12,408 bases of DNA, from the NCBI GenBank assembly GCA_900769035.1, contig CAAGFD010000015.1, positions 1 through 12,408 of the forward strand, written 5' to 3'. Positions within the stretch are counted from its first letter, which is position 1. Every line of letters starts with the position of its first letter. Origin of the DNA: Bacteroidales bacterium. Its GTDB lineage: Bacteria > Bacteroidota > Bacteroidia > Bacteroidales > Paludibacteraceae. This document shows positions 1-7,806 of this stretch, one piece after another. The notes below the pieces were generated by a model that made no database searches, was not told where the DNA came from, and saw nothing but the letters and a program-made list of their open reading frames with translations. The position numbers and the translations under genes were made by a program.

Positions 1-333
1 CTTTTATAATACAATTGAAATTTATTGGCAAATTTTTTATAGAGATATTTTATGATTTTTTGAAATGGAAAATATTTTGAATGCGAATAGAGATTGTTTA
101 TCTGTGTAATAATTTGATTTATATTGTTTTATAAAAAATCCAAAAGTTGAAATTGGATAACTTTTGAAAAATTGCCTTTAGAATAATTTAAAAAAAAGAA
201 TATTTTCTGTTGTGGGTAAAGAAAAATCATTGTACATTTGCAGAGAAATTTTTTGGCTCTCATTGCTTGTTTTGAGTGCATGTATATCTCGTTGTTACAC
301 GAATTTGAATTTTAACCTAATTATATCCTTACT
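1..333. other. AT-rich non-coding leader region upstream of nrdJ
   Basis: No convincing coding sequence is seen on either strand, and no tRNA or other RNA gene. The region is very A/T-rich. The only elements I can support are the promoter at 209-240 and the roughly 88-base leader that would follow it before the GTG at 334. The leader lacks the conserved boxes and the length expected of a cobalamin riboswitch, although the gene it precedes needs adenosylcobalamin. The frame of nrdJ is closed upstream by a TAA at 313-315, so the reductase cannot extend further left. Confidence 0.7.
209..240 (+). promoter_or_regulatory. Bacteroidetes-type promoter for nrdJ
   Basis: TACATTTG at 233-240 matches the Bacteroidetes primary sigma factor -7 consensus TAnnTTTG. 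GTTG at 209-212 lies 20 bases upstream, close to the -33 TTTG/TTG element at its usual spacing. Transcription would start near 245-248 and give a leader of about 88 bases. The same eight bases occur on the minus strand at the right end of the window, upstream of the DUF349 gene. The consensus is known; the assignment here is by motif and position only. Confidence 0.7.
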
Positions 334-2886
334 GTGAAATTGAATGTTTTTACCGAAGAAGAGGCAAAAAAAGCTACTCTGGAATATTTTAATGGAGATG
401 AGTTAGCCTCTCAAGTTTGGGTCAATAAGTATGCATTAAAAGATTCAGATGGTAATTTGTACGAAAAAACTCCTTCTGATATGCATCATCGTTTGGCTGG
501 AGAAATAGCCAGAATTGAAAAGAAGTACCCAAATCCATTGTCAGAACAACAGCTTTTTGATTTGTTCGATCGTTTTAGGTATATCGTCCCTCAAGGTAGT
601 CCTATGACCGGAATAGGCAATAATTTTCAAGTGTCTTCCTTGTCAAATTGTTTTGTTATCGGAGTAGATGGCAGAGCCGATTCTTATGGCGGTATTTTTA
701 AAATAGATGAAGAACAAGTTCAATTAATGAAACGTCGTGGCGGCGTCGGTCACGACCTTAGTCATATTCGTCCGGAAGGTTCTCCCGTGAAAAATTCTGC
801 TTTAACTTCTACGGGTATCGTTCCTTTTATGGAAAGGTATTCTAATTCAACTCGTGAGGTTGCTCAAGGTGGTCGCCGTGGGGCTTTGATGCTATCCGTA
901 TCTATTAAACATCCAGATTCGGAGAAATTTATAGATGCAAAATTGCAACAAGGTAAAGTAACCGGTGCTAATATTTCTGTAAAAATTGATGACGAATTTA
1001 TGGATGCTGTTCAAAATGATGTTCTGTATTCACAACAGTATCCTATTAATTCTGATAATCCTCAATATAAAATACAGGTTAATGCCAAAAATTTATGGAA
1101 TAAAATTATTCATAATGCATGGTTGAGTGCAGAACCGGGTGTTTTGTTTTGGGATACTATTATTCGTGAATCCGTACCTGATTGTTATGCAGATCTCGGT
1201 TTTAGAACTGTTTCTACTAATCCTTGTGGAGAAATTCCTCTTTGCCCATATGATAGTTGTCGTCTATTGGCGATAAATCTTTATTCCTACGTCATTAATC
1301 CATTTACTCCTCAAGCAAGATTCGATTTCGATTTGTTTAAAGTTCATGTACAATTAGCTCAACGTATTATGGATGATATTATCGATTTGGAAATAGAAAA
1401 AATCGATAAAATTATTGAGAAAATCAATTCAGATCCTGAATCGGATAATGTAAAACGCACTGAATTTGAACTTTGGAATAAAATTAAAGTAAAAACTCTT
1501 AAGGGTCGTCGTACCGGCGTTGGAGTTACTGCAGAAGGTGATATGTTGGCTGCAATGAATTTGCGTTATGGTACGGAAGAGGCTACCAAATTTTCTGAAA
1601 ACATACATCGCACTATCGCTGTTGAGGCTTATCGTTCTAGTATTCAGATGGCAAAAGAAAGAGGTGCTTTTGAAGTGTATGACTCCGAAAGAGAAAAAAA
1701 TAACCCTTTCGTTCTTAGAATTAAAAACGAAGACGAACAATTATATAATGACATGTGTAAGTATGGTAGACGAAATATCGCTTGCCTAACTATTGCCCCA
1801 ACAGGTACTACTAGTATAATGACGCAAACCACTTCCGGTATCGAACCTGCTTTCTTACCTGTTTATAAACGTCGTCGTAAAGTAAATCCGAATGATATTA
1901 ATGTCCGTGTAGATTATACCGATTCGGAAGGTGATGCTTTTGAAGAGTATATTGTATTTCATCATAAATTTGCAGAGTGGATGAAAATTAATGGCTATGA
2001 TGTAGATAAACAATATACCCAAGAAGAATTAGATGAAATAGTAGCAAAATCTCCATATCACCATGCTACTTCAAACGATGTAGATTGGTTGATGAAGGTT
2101 AAGATGCAAGGTAGAATTCAAAAGTGGGTGGATCATAGTATTAGCGTTACTATTAATCTTCCGGCTACAGCTACCGAAGAACTTGTTTCTCAACTCTATT
2201 TTGAAGCATGGAAGTCCGGTTGTAAAGGTTGTACTATTTATCGCGATGGTTCCCGTTCTGGTGTGTTGGTATCTACTAAAGAGAATAAATCGAATAAATC
2301 TGATAATGATACAAGATGCGTTTGTTATCCTACTGCAAATTATGAGCGTCCGCGAGAATTAAAATGTGATGTGGTTCGCTTCCAAAATAAAAAAGAGAAA
2401 TGGATTGCGTTTGTGGGACTTAGAGATGAACGTCCTTATGAAATTTTTACCGGTTTGGCTGATGATGAAGAGGGTATCCTTTTGCCTAAATCTGTTGTTG
2501 ATGGTATTATCATCAAAACCAAAGATGAAAACGGTAGAAGTAGATACGATTTCCAATATAAAAATTCCAGAGGATATAAAACTACCGTTGAAGGACTCTC
2601 TTATAAATTCGATAAAGAATATTGGAATTATGCTAAATTGATTTCCGGCGTGCTTAGATATGGTATGCCTATAGATCAGGTTGTAAAATTGGTATCCGGT
2701 TTACAATTAGATAGTGAGTCTATTAATAACTGGAAGTCGGGAGTCGAACGTGCTTTGAAAAAATATATTCCTGATGGTACTTCAATGACTAACCTTGAAT
2801 GTCCAGAATGTCACCAACATACTATTATAATGAAAGAGGGATGTTTGGTTTGCAGTAATTGCGGTTATTCTAAATGTGGTGGTTAA
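334..2886 (+). CDS. nrdJ: Adenosylcobalamin-dependent (class II) ribonucleoside reductase
   Basis: Cytoplasmic enzyme that reduces ribonucleotides to deoxyribonucleotides for DNA synthesis, generating its thiyl radical from coenzyme B12, so it needs neither oxygen nor a small subunit. The 850-residue protein shows the class II features in order: LSNCF with redox Cys106; the NPCGE finger loop with Asn296, thiyl Cys298 and Glu300; the PTGTTSIM loop from residue 489; GCKGC with Cys630 and Cys633; and a C-terminal CPEC...GCLVCSNCGYSKCG tail with Cys823, 826, 837, 840, 843 and 848. This tail is the zinc-ribbon/redox-shuttle end of the Bacteroidetes proteins. The GTG start is the only usable one: a stop closes the frame at 313-315 and the next in-frame ATG, at 481, falls inside the conserved N-terminus. 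Length is normal for the family. It is first in a plus-strand run but may be a separate transcript, because a terminator-like hairpin begins 30 bases after its stop. Confidence 0.96.
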   Translation: MKLNVFTEEEAKKATLEYFNGDELASQVWVNKYALKDSDGNLYEKTPSDMHHRLAGEIARIEKKYPNPLSEQQLFDLFDRFRYIVPQGSPMTGIGNNFQVSSLSNCFVIGVDGRADSYGGIFKIDEEQVQLMKRRGGVGHDLSHIRPEGSPVKNSALTSTGIVPFMERYSNSTREVAQGGRRGALMLSVSIKHPDSEKFIDAKLQQGKVTGANISVKIDDEFMDAVQNDVLYSQQYPINSDNPQYKIQVNAKNLWNKIIHNAWLSAEPGVLFWDTIIRESVPDCYADLGFRTVSTNPCGEIPLCPYDSCRLLAINLYSYVINPFTPQARFDFDLFKVHVQLAQRIMDDIIDLEIEKIDKIIEKINSDPESDNVKRTEFELWNKIKVKTLKGRRTGVGVTAEGDMLAAMNLRYGTEEATKFSENIHRTIAVEAYRSSIQMAKERGAFEVYDSEREKNNPFVLRIKNEDEQLYNDMCKYGRRNIACLTIAPTGTTSIMTQTTSGIEPAFLPVYKRRRKVNPNDINVRVDYTDSEGDAFEEYIVFHHKFAEWMKINGYDVDKQYTQEELDEIVAKSPYHHATSNDVDWLMKVKMQGRIQKWVDHSISVTINLPATATEELVSQLYFEAWKSGCKGCTIYRDGSRSGVLVSTKENKSNKSDNDTRCVCYPTANYERPRELKCDVVRFQNKKEKWIAFVGLRDERPYEIFTGLADDEEGILLPKSVVDGIIIKTKDENGRSRYDFQYKNSRGYKTTVEGLSYKFDKEYWNYAKLISGVLRYGMPIDQVVKLVSGLQLDSESINNWKSGVERALKKYIPDGTSMTNLECPECHQHTIIMKEGCLVCSNCGYSKCGG

Positions 2887-2898
2887 TAATTTAATATA

Positions 2899-5454
2899 AT
2901 GATAAATTTTAATTTGTTTTGCCCGACTTACTTCGGGCAAAACCTTTTTTTATTAATAGGTGAAAAAGAATATTCCATGTCGTATGTTAGAGATGGAATG
3001 TGGATTTATGACTTTGAACCGGGATGTGATTCAGTAATAGAATATTCATATGTTTTAAAAAATCCGGACGGAACAATAATTCACGAAGGTATTAAAAAAA
3101 GATACTTGCCATATTTTTATAAACATAATGGGGTAGTAAATGATGAATTCCTTTATCGTGATGTCTCTTCTGTGTTTGAGTCTAAACCTTTCGTAAAATG
3201 CTTGATGAAGCACGAATCAGTTGTTCCTTTTCCAACGATAAATGATGGTGATATTTTATTTGTGGTCAATGCTCCTTGTGTAGAAAAAAATCAAGGTATA
3301 GCTATTGTAGGAGATGGTGAATATTTAGGTAATTGGAAGTCGGAAAATAAAATTGATATGTACCCATCATACGATAATTTTTGGTGGGTTAATATTCCTT
3401 ATAACAATTTCCTAACTCATGCAGAATACAAATTTATTGTTTATGATAAAACTACAAATGAAATTGTTAAGTGGGAATTAGGAAATAATCGTAGAATGCC
3501 ACTTATTATTCCTAATGCCGTGTATACAAAACATATTAATGTTGAGTATAATTGGCATGGAAGTGGAGTCGCTATTCCTGTATTTTCGTTGCGTAGCAAT
3601 TCGGATTGGGGCGTAGGGGAATTTTATGATCTTATTTATTTTGCCGATTGGGTAAAGAATAACGGACACTCTTTAATACAAATTCTTCCTATAAATGATA
3701 CAACGTCTACAGGTACCGATTTGGATTCTTACCCTTATAAAGCTAACTCCGTATATGCTTTACATCCTATGTATTTAAATATAAATGCTATAGGACGACT
3801 GAAAAGCTCTAAAAAGATGAAAGAGTATGTCGATAAAGCAAATAAATTAAATAGTCTTGATTTTGTCGATTATTCCGGAGTTAATAAGTTGAAAATAAGT
3901 TATTTAAAAGAATATTTTAAAGAAAACTATTCTTATATAATAAAGGATAAAAAATTTACTGATTTCGTAGATGCAAATTATTTATGGCTGAAAGATTATG
4001 CTGTATTTTCTGCCCTTAGAGATGAGTTTGGCACTGATGATTTTTCCACGTGGGGAGTTTACGGTACTTATAACAAAAAATTGGTAGATAAATATTATTC
4101 CAATAATCAACAAAATGTTAGTTTCTATTGTTTTATTCAATATCATCTCGATAAGCAATTGTCGGAAGTTATTGATATATTGCATTCAAAAGGAATAGTT
4201 ATTAAAGGGGATCTGCCAATAGGAATAAGTCCAAAAAGCGTTGATGCTTGGGTATATCCACAATATTTTAACCTTGGTATGCAAGCTGGAGCACCACCGG
4301 ATGATTTTTCTGTGACAGGTCAGAATTGGGGTTTTCCTACATATAATTGGAAAGAAATTGCAAAAGATGATTTTATATGGTGGAAGCACCGATTTAATGT
4401 GATGGAACGATATTTTGATGCTTTCCGTATCGACCATATACTTGGTTTTTTCAGAATTTGGGAAATATCGCAACAAAATATCTGGGGATTGTTAGGACAT
4501 TTCTCCCCTGCAAAACCTATGTCTATTCAAGAAATGCAAGATTATGGATTACAATTCGATTACGATAGATTTGTTAATCCATATATAACTAATGAGTTGT
4601 TACATAGTGTTTTAGGTGAGGATTTTAGTGCTATAGTCCCAAATATTTTTAATCAAAAGACCAGCGATTTGTATTCATTTAAACCTGAATATGATACCCA
4701 GCGTAAGTTATATGATAATTTTAAAAATAATATCTTGAATGAACAATACAATATATTAGAAAAATTATTACCTTTGTATTCTGAAGTGCTGTTTATTCAA
4801 GATGAGTATAACAATAACTTATATCATCCACGTATCAACTTGATGAATTCTTATTCATTTAGTAAATTGAATGATAATGTAAAACGCTGTTTGTCAATAA
4901 TTCATGATGAGTTTTTTTACCATAGGCATATATCTATGTGGGCTGAAGAGGCTTTGAAGAAATTGCCTATTTTGGTAGAATGTACAAATATGTTGGTTTG
5001 TGGTGAAGATTTGGGTATGGTGCCAGATTCTGTGCCGGGGGTAATGAGAAAATTGCAAATTCTTTCTCTGGAAGTTGAACGAATGCCTAAACAATTAAAT
5101 CAAAAGTTTGTTGATTTATTAAACGTTCCATATCTTTCTGTTTGTTGTACAGGTACTCATGATACCAGCACATTACGCCAATGGTGGGAGGAAGATGAAT
5201 CAACTACTCAATGGTATTATAATAACGTTTTGCATCTCATAGGTAAAGCTCCCAAAGAATTAACTCCGGAATTAGCCAAAATGATTGTAAAAAATCATAT
5301 TAATTCAAAAAGTATGTGGGCTATTTTACCTTGGCAAGACTATTTGGCATGTGATGGATTACATCGTTGTAAAAATATAAATGAGAGGATAAATGTACCA
5401 AGTAATCCACTACATGTTTGGAATTGGAGAATGCATTTAAATGTAAATAATTAA
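2899..5454 (+). CDS. malQ: 4-alpha-glucanotransferase, DPE2-like GH77 with two N-terminal CBM20 modules
   Basis: Transfers glucosyl or maltooligosaccharyl units between alpha-1,4-glucans, probably in cytoplasmic maltose/glycogen use. Residues 1 to about 95 form a degenerate first CBM20-like module. Residues about 110-215 form a clearer second one, with the two aromatic starch contacts Trp146 (LGNWKS) and Trp192 (KWELGNNR). The GH77 barrel runs from about 223 to the end, with nucleophile Asp512 (FRIDH), acid/base Glu703 (GEDLG) and Asp755 (GTHDTST). Nucleophile and acid/base are 191 residues apart, against 47 in the short Thermus enzyme, which shows the roughly 145-residue insertion known from plant DPE2. 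The ATG at 2899 is preferred over Met27 (2977), because residues 3-18 (FNLFCPTYFGQNL) fit the first beta strands of the module in related Bacteroidales proteins as I recall them. It starts 12 bases after nrdJ. An intrinsic-terminator-like hairpin covers codons 6-18. Confidence 0.93.
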   Translation: MINFNLFCPTYFGQNLFLLIGEKEYSMSYVRDGMWIYDFEPGCDSVIEYSYVLKNPDGTIIHEGIKKRYLPYFYKHNGVVNDEFLYRDVSSVFESKPFVKCLMKHESVVPFPTINDGDILFVVNAPCVEKNQGIAIVGDGEYLGNWKSENKIDMYPSYDNFWWVNIPYNNFLTHAEYKFIVYDKTTNEIVKWELGNNRRMPLIIPNAVYTKHINVEYNWHGSGVAIPVFSLRSNSDWGVGEFYDLIYFADWVKNNGHSLIQILPINDTTSTGTDLDSYPYKANSVYALHPMYLNINAIGRLKSSKKMKEYVDKANKLNSLDFVDYSGVNKLKISYLKEYFKENYSYIIKDKKFTDFVDANYLWLKDYAVFSALRDEFGTDDFSTWGVYGTYNKKLVDKYYSNNQQNVSFYCFIQYHLDKQLSEVIDILHSKGIVIKGDLPIGISPKSVDAWVYPQYFNLGMQAGAPPDDFSVTGQNWGFPTYNWKEIAKDDFIWWKHRFNVMERYFDAFRIDHILGFFRIWEISQQNIWGLLGHFSPAKPMSIQEMQDYGLQFDYDRFVNPYITNELLHSVLGEDFSAIVPNIFNQKTSDLYSFKPEYDTQRKLYDNFKNNILNEQYNILEKLLPLYSEVLFIQDEYNNNLYHPRINLMNSYSFSKLNDNVKRCLSIIHDEFFYHRHISMWAEEALKKLPILVECTNMLVCGEDLGMVPDSVPGVMRKLQILSLEVERMPKQLNQKFVDLLNVPYLSVCCTGTHDTSTLRQWWEEDESTTQWYYNNVLHLIGKAPKELTPELAKMIVKNHINSKSMWAILPWQDYLACDGLHRCKNINERINVPSNPLHVWNWRMHLNVNN
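2916..2951 (+). terminator. Intrinsic terminator-like hairpin inside the start of malQ
   Basis: A perfect 11-bp stem (2916-2926 with 2933-2943) and a 6-base loop (CTTACT) are followed by CC and seven T (2945-2951). In form this is a classic factor-independent terminator and it sits where nrdJ needs one, 30 bases past its stop codon. It also lies wholly within codons 6-18 of the glucanotransferase. It could end most nrdJ transcripts, attenuate malQ, or both. The stem uses TGC, CCG and GGG, which stand out as GC-rich codons in this AT-rich stretch. Termination activity is inferred from shape only. Confidence 0.7.
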
Positions 5455-5470
5455 ACTAAACATTATTAAT

Positions 5471-6280
5471 ATGAAAAAATCACTAATTCTTGTTTTATTG
5501 TTGTCATTGTCAATGTCTATGACATTTGCCCAAACAATTGAAGAGAGGGAAGCTAAAGTTCGTAATTGGTTTGAAGTAATTAAAGGCGTTGAGGATACTC
5601 AAGAAAAAACTATTATTGCTGATTCTATTCAGCGTGAGATGATAGAAATCTTATATCAAGCCGAAGATTTCGATTTCCAATTTTCATTGGATAATATCGG
5701 TTCTGTTGTATCTGAAGATGGTGTTATTCATATGTATTCTTGGAATATTCCATTAAAAGATGGTACTTCTCAATACTATGCTTTAATTCAACATGGGGAA
5801 ATGGGTACTATGTACACTTTAGCTCAAGGTATTCCGTATATTCCTAATGTTACCGGTAATTTGAACGAAATGAATTGGTATGGTGGTTTTTATTATAAAT
5901 TAATCAATTGTAGATATCGTGATAAAACCGTTTATGTAGCCCTTGGATGGATTCCTGGTGATAATGAAGAAACTCAATATAAGGTGATTGACGTTATGTC
6001 ATTTAGTAAAACTGCCATTAAATTCGGAAATCCATTCTTTAAATTGTTGACTAATAAACGTAAACAATCTAGAGTTCTTTTTGAGTATGATATCAATGCT
6101 CAAATGAATCTCGATTATGATAAGAAGAAAAAACGTATTCTTTTTGACCATCTTACCCCTATTAGAGAGTTGAAAGATGGTACTCAGATTTATGCTCCTG
6201 ATGAATCTGTTGATGCATTAGTCTACAAAAAAGAATTATGGAATCACGTTGAAAATGTAAAAGTGAAAAACCCTAAATAA
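5471..6280 (+). CDS. Secreted protein of unknown function
   Basis: I do not recognise a characterised family. The 269-residue product begins with a clear Sec signal peptide: MKK, a leucine-rich core, then SMTFA before Gln21. Cleavage after Ala20 is likely. There is no lipobox cysteine, so it should be released into the periplasm rather than become a lipoprotein. The mature part has a short charged helical start (about 21-60), then a mixed, aromatic-rich body with probable beta strands (VYVALGWIPGDNEE, SRVLFEYDINAQMNLDYDKKKKRILFDHL). It has no further membrane segment and no catalytic motif that I can name. It looks like a conserved Bacteroidales hypothetical protein, judged from memory of similar sequences and not from a search. 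It begins 16 bases after malQ and ends 8 bases before the DUF4301 gene, so it is almost certainly co-transcribed with both. Confidence 0.85.
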   Translation: MKKSLILVLLLSLSMSMTFAQTIEEREAKVRNWFEVIKGVEDTQEKTIIADSIQREMIEILYQAEDFDFQFSLDNIGSVVSEDGVIHMYSWNIPLKDGTSQYYALIQHGEMGTMYTLAQGIPYIPNVTGNLNEMNWYGGFYYKLINCRYRDKTVYVALGWIPGDNEETQYKVIDVMSFSKTAIKFGNPFFKLLTNKRKQSRVLFEYDINAQMNLDYDKKKKRILFDHLTPIRELKDGTQIYAPDESVDALVYKKELWNHVENVKVKNPK

Positions 6281-6288
6281 TTGGTAAT

Positions 6289-7806
6289 ATGTTTTCTACT
6301 GCAGATTTAAATCAATTCAAATCAATAGGAATTGAAGAGAGTGTTGTTTTAAAACAAATAGATAATTTAAAAAACGGATTCCCTTATCTAAAAATAAAGG
6401 ATTCTGCTGTTATCGGTAATGGTATAAAACATTTAAACGAAGAGGAGAGTAAAAATGCTATTTTAGCTTGGGATCATTATTTAGAAAATGGTTCTGATAT
6501 AGTTAAATTTGTTCCTGCTTCAGGTGCTGCCAGTAGAATGTTTAAAGATTTGTATGAATTTTTAAACTCTAATGCAACTACTCCTGAAAATGATTATGTG
6601 AAACGTTTCTTTGATGAAATACATAATTTCGCTTTCTTCGATATCTTAAATAAAAAAACTGTTGATTTGTTTGGTAAATCAGTAGATGACTTGATTAAAT
6701 CCGGTAATTATAAGGAGGTTATAACAGCTCTTTTAGATAAACAAGGTCTTAATTATGGTGCTTTGCCTAAAGGGTTACTTAACTTTCATTCATACCCTAA
6801 TTTTGTTCGAACTCCATTTTTAGAACATATAGTTGAGGGTGCTCTTTATACTACAAATAAATATAATGAGGTCCGTATTCATTTTACAGTCCTCCCGGAG
6901 CATCTGGATTTGTTTAAAGCTCATCTTATGGAAGAAATTCCATATTATGAGAACCTTTTTAAGGTCCATTATATTATCAGCTTTTCTATTCAGAAAAAGT
7001 CTACAGATACTGTGGCACTTGATTCTGAAGGTAATGTGGTTCGTAATGAGGATGGTTCCATATTGTTCCGTCCTGCCGGCCATGGTGCTTTAATTGAGAA
7101 TTTGAATGATTTAAATTCAGATATAATATTTATTAAGAACATTGATAATGTCGTACCTGATAGATTTAAAGATGTTACTATTAAGTATAAAAAAATTATT
7201 GCCGGAGTTTTAGTTTCTTGTCAAGAGAAGATTTTTAATTATCTTACTATTCTTAATAGTGGAAAAGTGTCTGAAAAAGAATTGTTTGACATGATCTCTT
7301 TTGCAAAAGAAGAGTTATCTATAGATATGGATTTGTCGACATATTCTTTTGCTGAAAAAAGACAATTTTTGATTGATAAATTTGATCGTCCGATAAGAGT
7401 TTGTGGAATGGTAAAAAATGAAGGAGAACCTGGTGGCGGTCCATATATCGTAATGGAAAAGGATGGCTCTACTTCGTTGCAAATTTTAGAAAGCTCTCAA
7501 ATTAATAAATCTAATACTACCGATGTCAATATAATGAAGAATTCTAAATTCTTTAATCCTGTTGATTTGGTTTGCGGTGTTAGAGATTATAGGGGCAGTA
7601 AATTTAATCTTATTGATTTTGTAGATTCTCAAACAGGATTTATTTCTTCAAAATCTAAAAATGGTAAGGATATGAAAGTGCTCGAATTGCCTGGATTATG
7701 GAATGGAGCTATGAGTAATTGGAATACTATTTTTGTTGAAGTACCTATAGATACTTTTAATCCAGTTAAGTCTGTAAATGATCTTCTTAGAGAACAACAT
7801 AGATAA
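6289..7806 (+). CDS. DUF4301 family protein, probable nucleotidyltransferase-like fold
   Basis: The 505-residue protein matches the DUF4301 family of Bacteroidetes by overall pattern and length; family function is not established to my knowledge. The motifs read like an eukaryote-type UDP-sugar pyrophosphorylase: a glycine/serine-rich loop ending in Arg-Met (PASGAASRMF, residues 76-85) after a strand; LPKGL with Lys161 followed by RTPFLEH; FTVLPEHLDLF (199-209); SIQKKS...D...G; then RPAGHGALIENL (261-272) and FIKNIDN (281-287). The last two resemble the PxGxGG and xNxDN motifs that bind nucleotide and metal in that superfamily. No signal peptide or membrane segment is seen, so it should be cytoplasmic. 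It starts 8 bases after the secreted-protein gene and overlaps comEC by 29 bases. The family call is fairly sure; the enzyme class is inference, and substrate is unknown. A link with glucan metabolism through malQ upstream is only suggestive. Confidence 0.85.
   Translation: MFSTADLNQFKSIGIEESVVLKQIDNLKNGFPYLKIKDSAVIGNGIKHLNEEESKNAILAWDHYLENGSDIVKFVPASGAASRMFKDLYEFLNSNATTPENDYVKRFFDEIHNFAFFDILNKKTVDLFGKSVDDLIKSGNYKEVITALLDKQGLNYGALPKGLLNFHSYPNFVRTPFLEHIVEGALYTTNKYNEVRIHFTVLPEHLDLFKAHLMEEIPYYENLFKVHYIISFSIQKKSTDTVALDSEGNVVRNEDGSILFRPAGHGALIENLNDLNSDIIFIKNIDNVVPDRFKDVTIKYKKIIAGVLVSCQEKIFNYLTILNSGKVSEKELFDMISFAKEELSIDMDLSTYSFAEKRQFLIDKFDRPIRVCGMVKNEGEPGGGPYIVMEKDGSTSLQILESSQINKSNTTDVNIMKNSKFFNPVDLVCGVRDYRGSKFNLIDFVDSQTGFISSKSKNGKDMKVLELPGLWNGAMSNWNTIFVEVPIDTFNPVKSVNDLLREQHR

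Noticed and set aside
141..166. Inverted repeat CAAAAGTT / AACTTTTG upstream of nrdJ, with a T run on its minus-strand side
   Set aside because: The 8-bp A/T-rich stem with a 10-base loop is weak and its T-tract faces the minus strand, where no gene runs into it. Such repeats are expected by chance in sequence this A/T-rich.
1429..1740. Open frames on the opposite strand and in other frames within nrdJ, malQ, DUF4301, comEC and the DUF349 gene
   Set aside because: All overlap strongly supported genes and their translations look like reverse or shifted readings without domain features. None has a promoter or plausible start context.
2977..2979. Alternative malQ start at Met27, which would leave the hairpin at 2916-2951 outside the gene
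   Set aside because: The residues before Met27 fit the first strands of the CBM20 module, so dropping them would remove part of the fold. The upstream ATG at 2899 is also well placed, 12 bases after nrdJ. I keep the possibility only as a test in the hairpin finding.
7778..7806. Overlap of DUF4301 and comEC as a sign of a frameshift or fusion
   Set aside because: Both proteins have complete-looking ends, and a short overlap between neighbouring genes of one transcript is common. No fusion is indicated.
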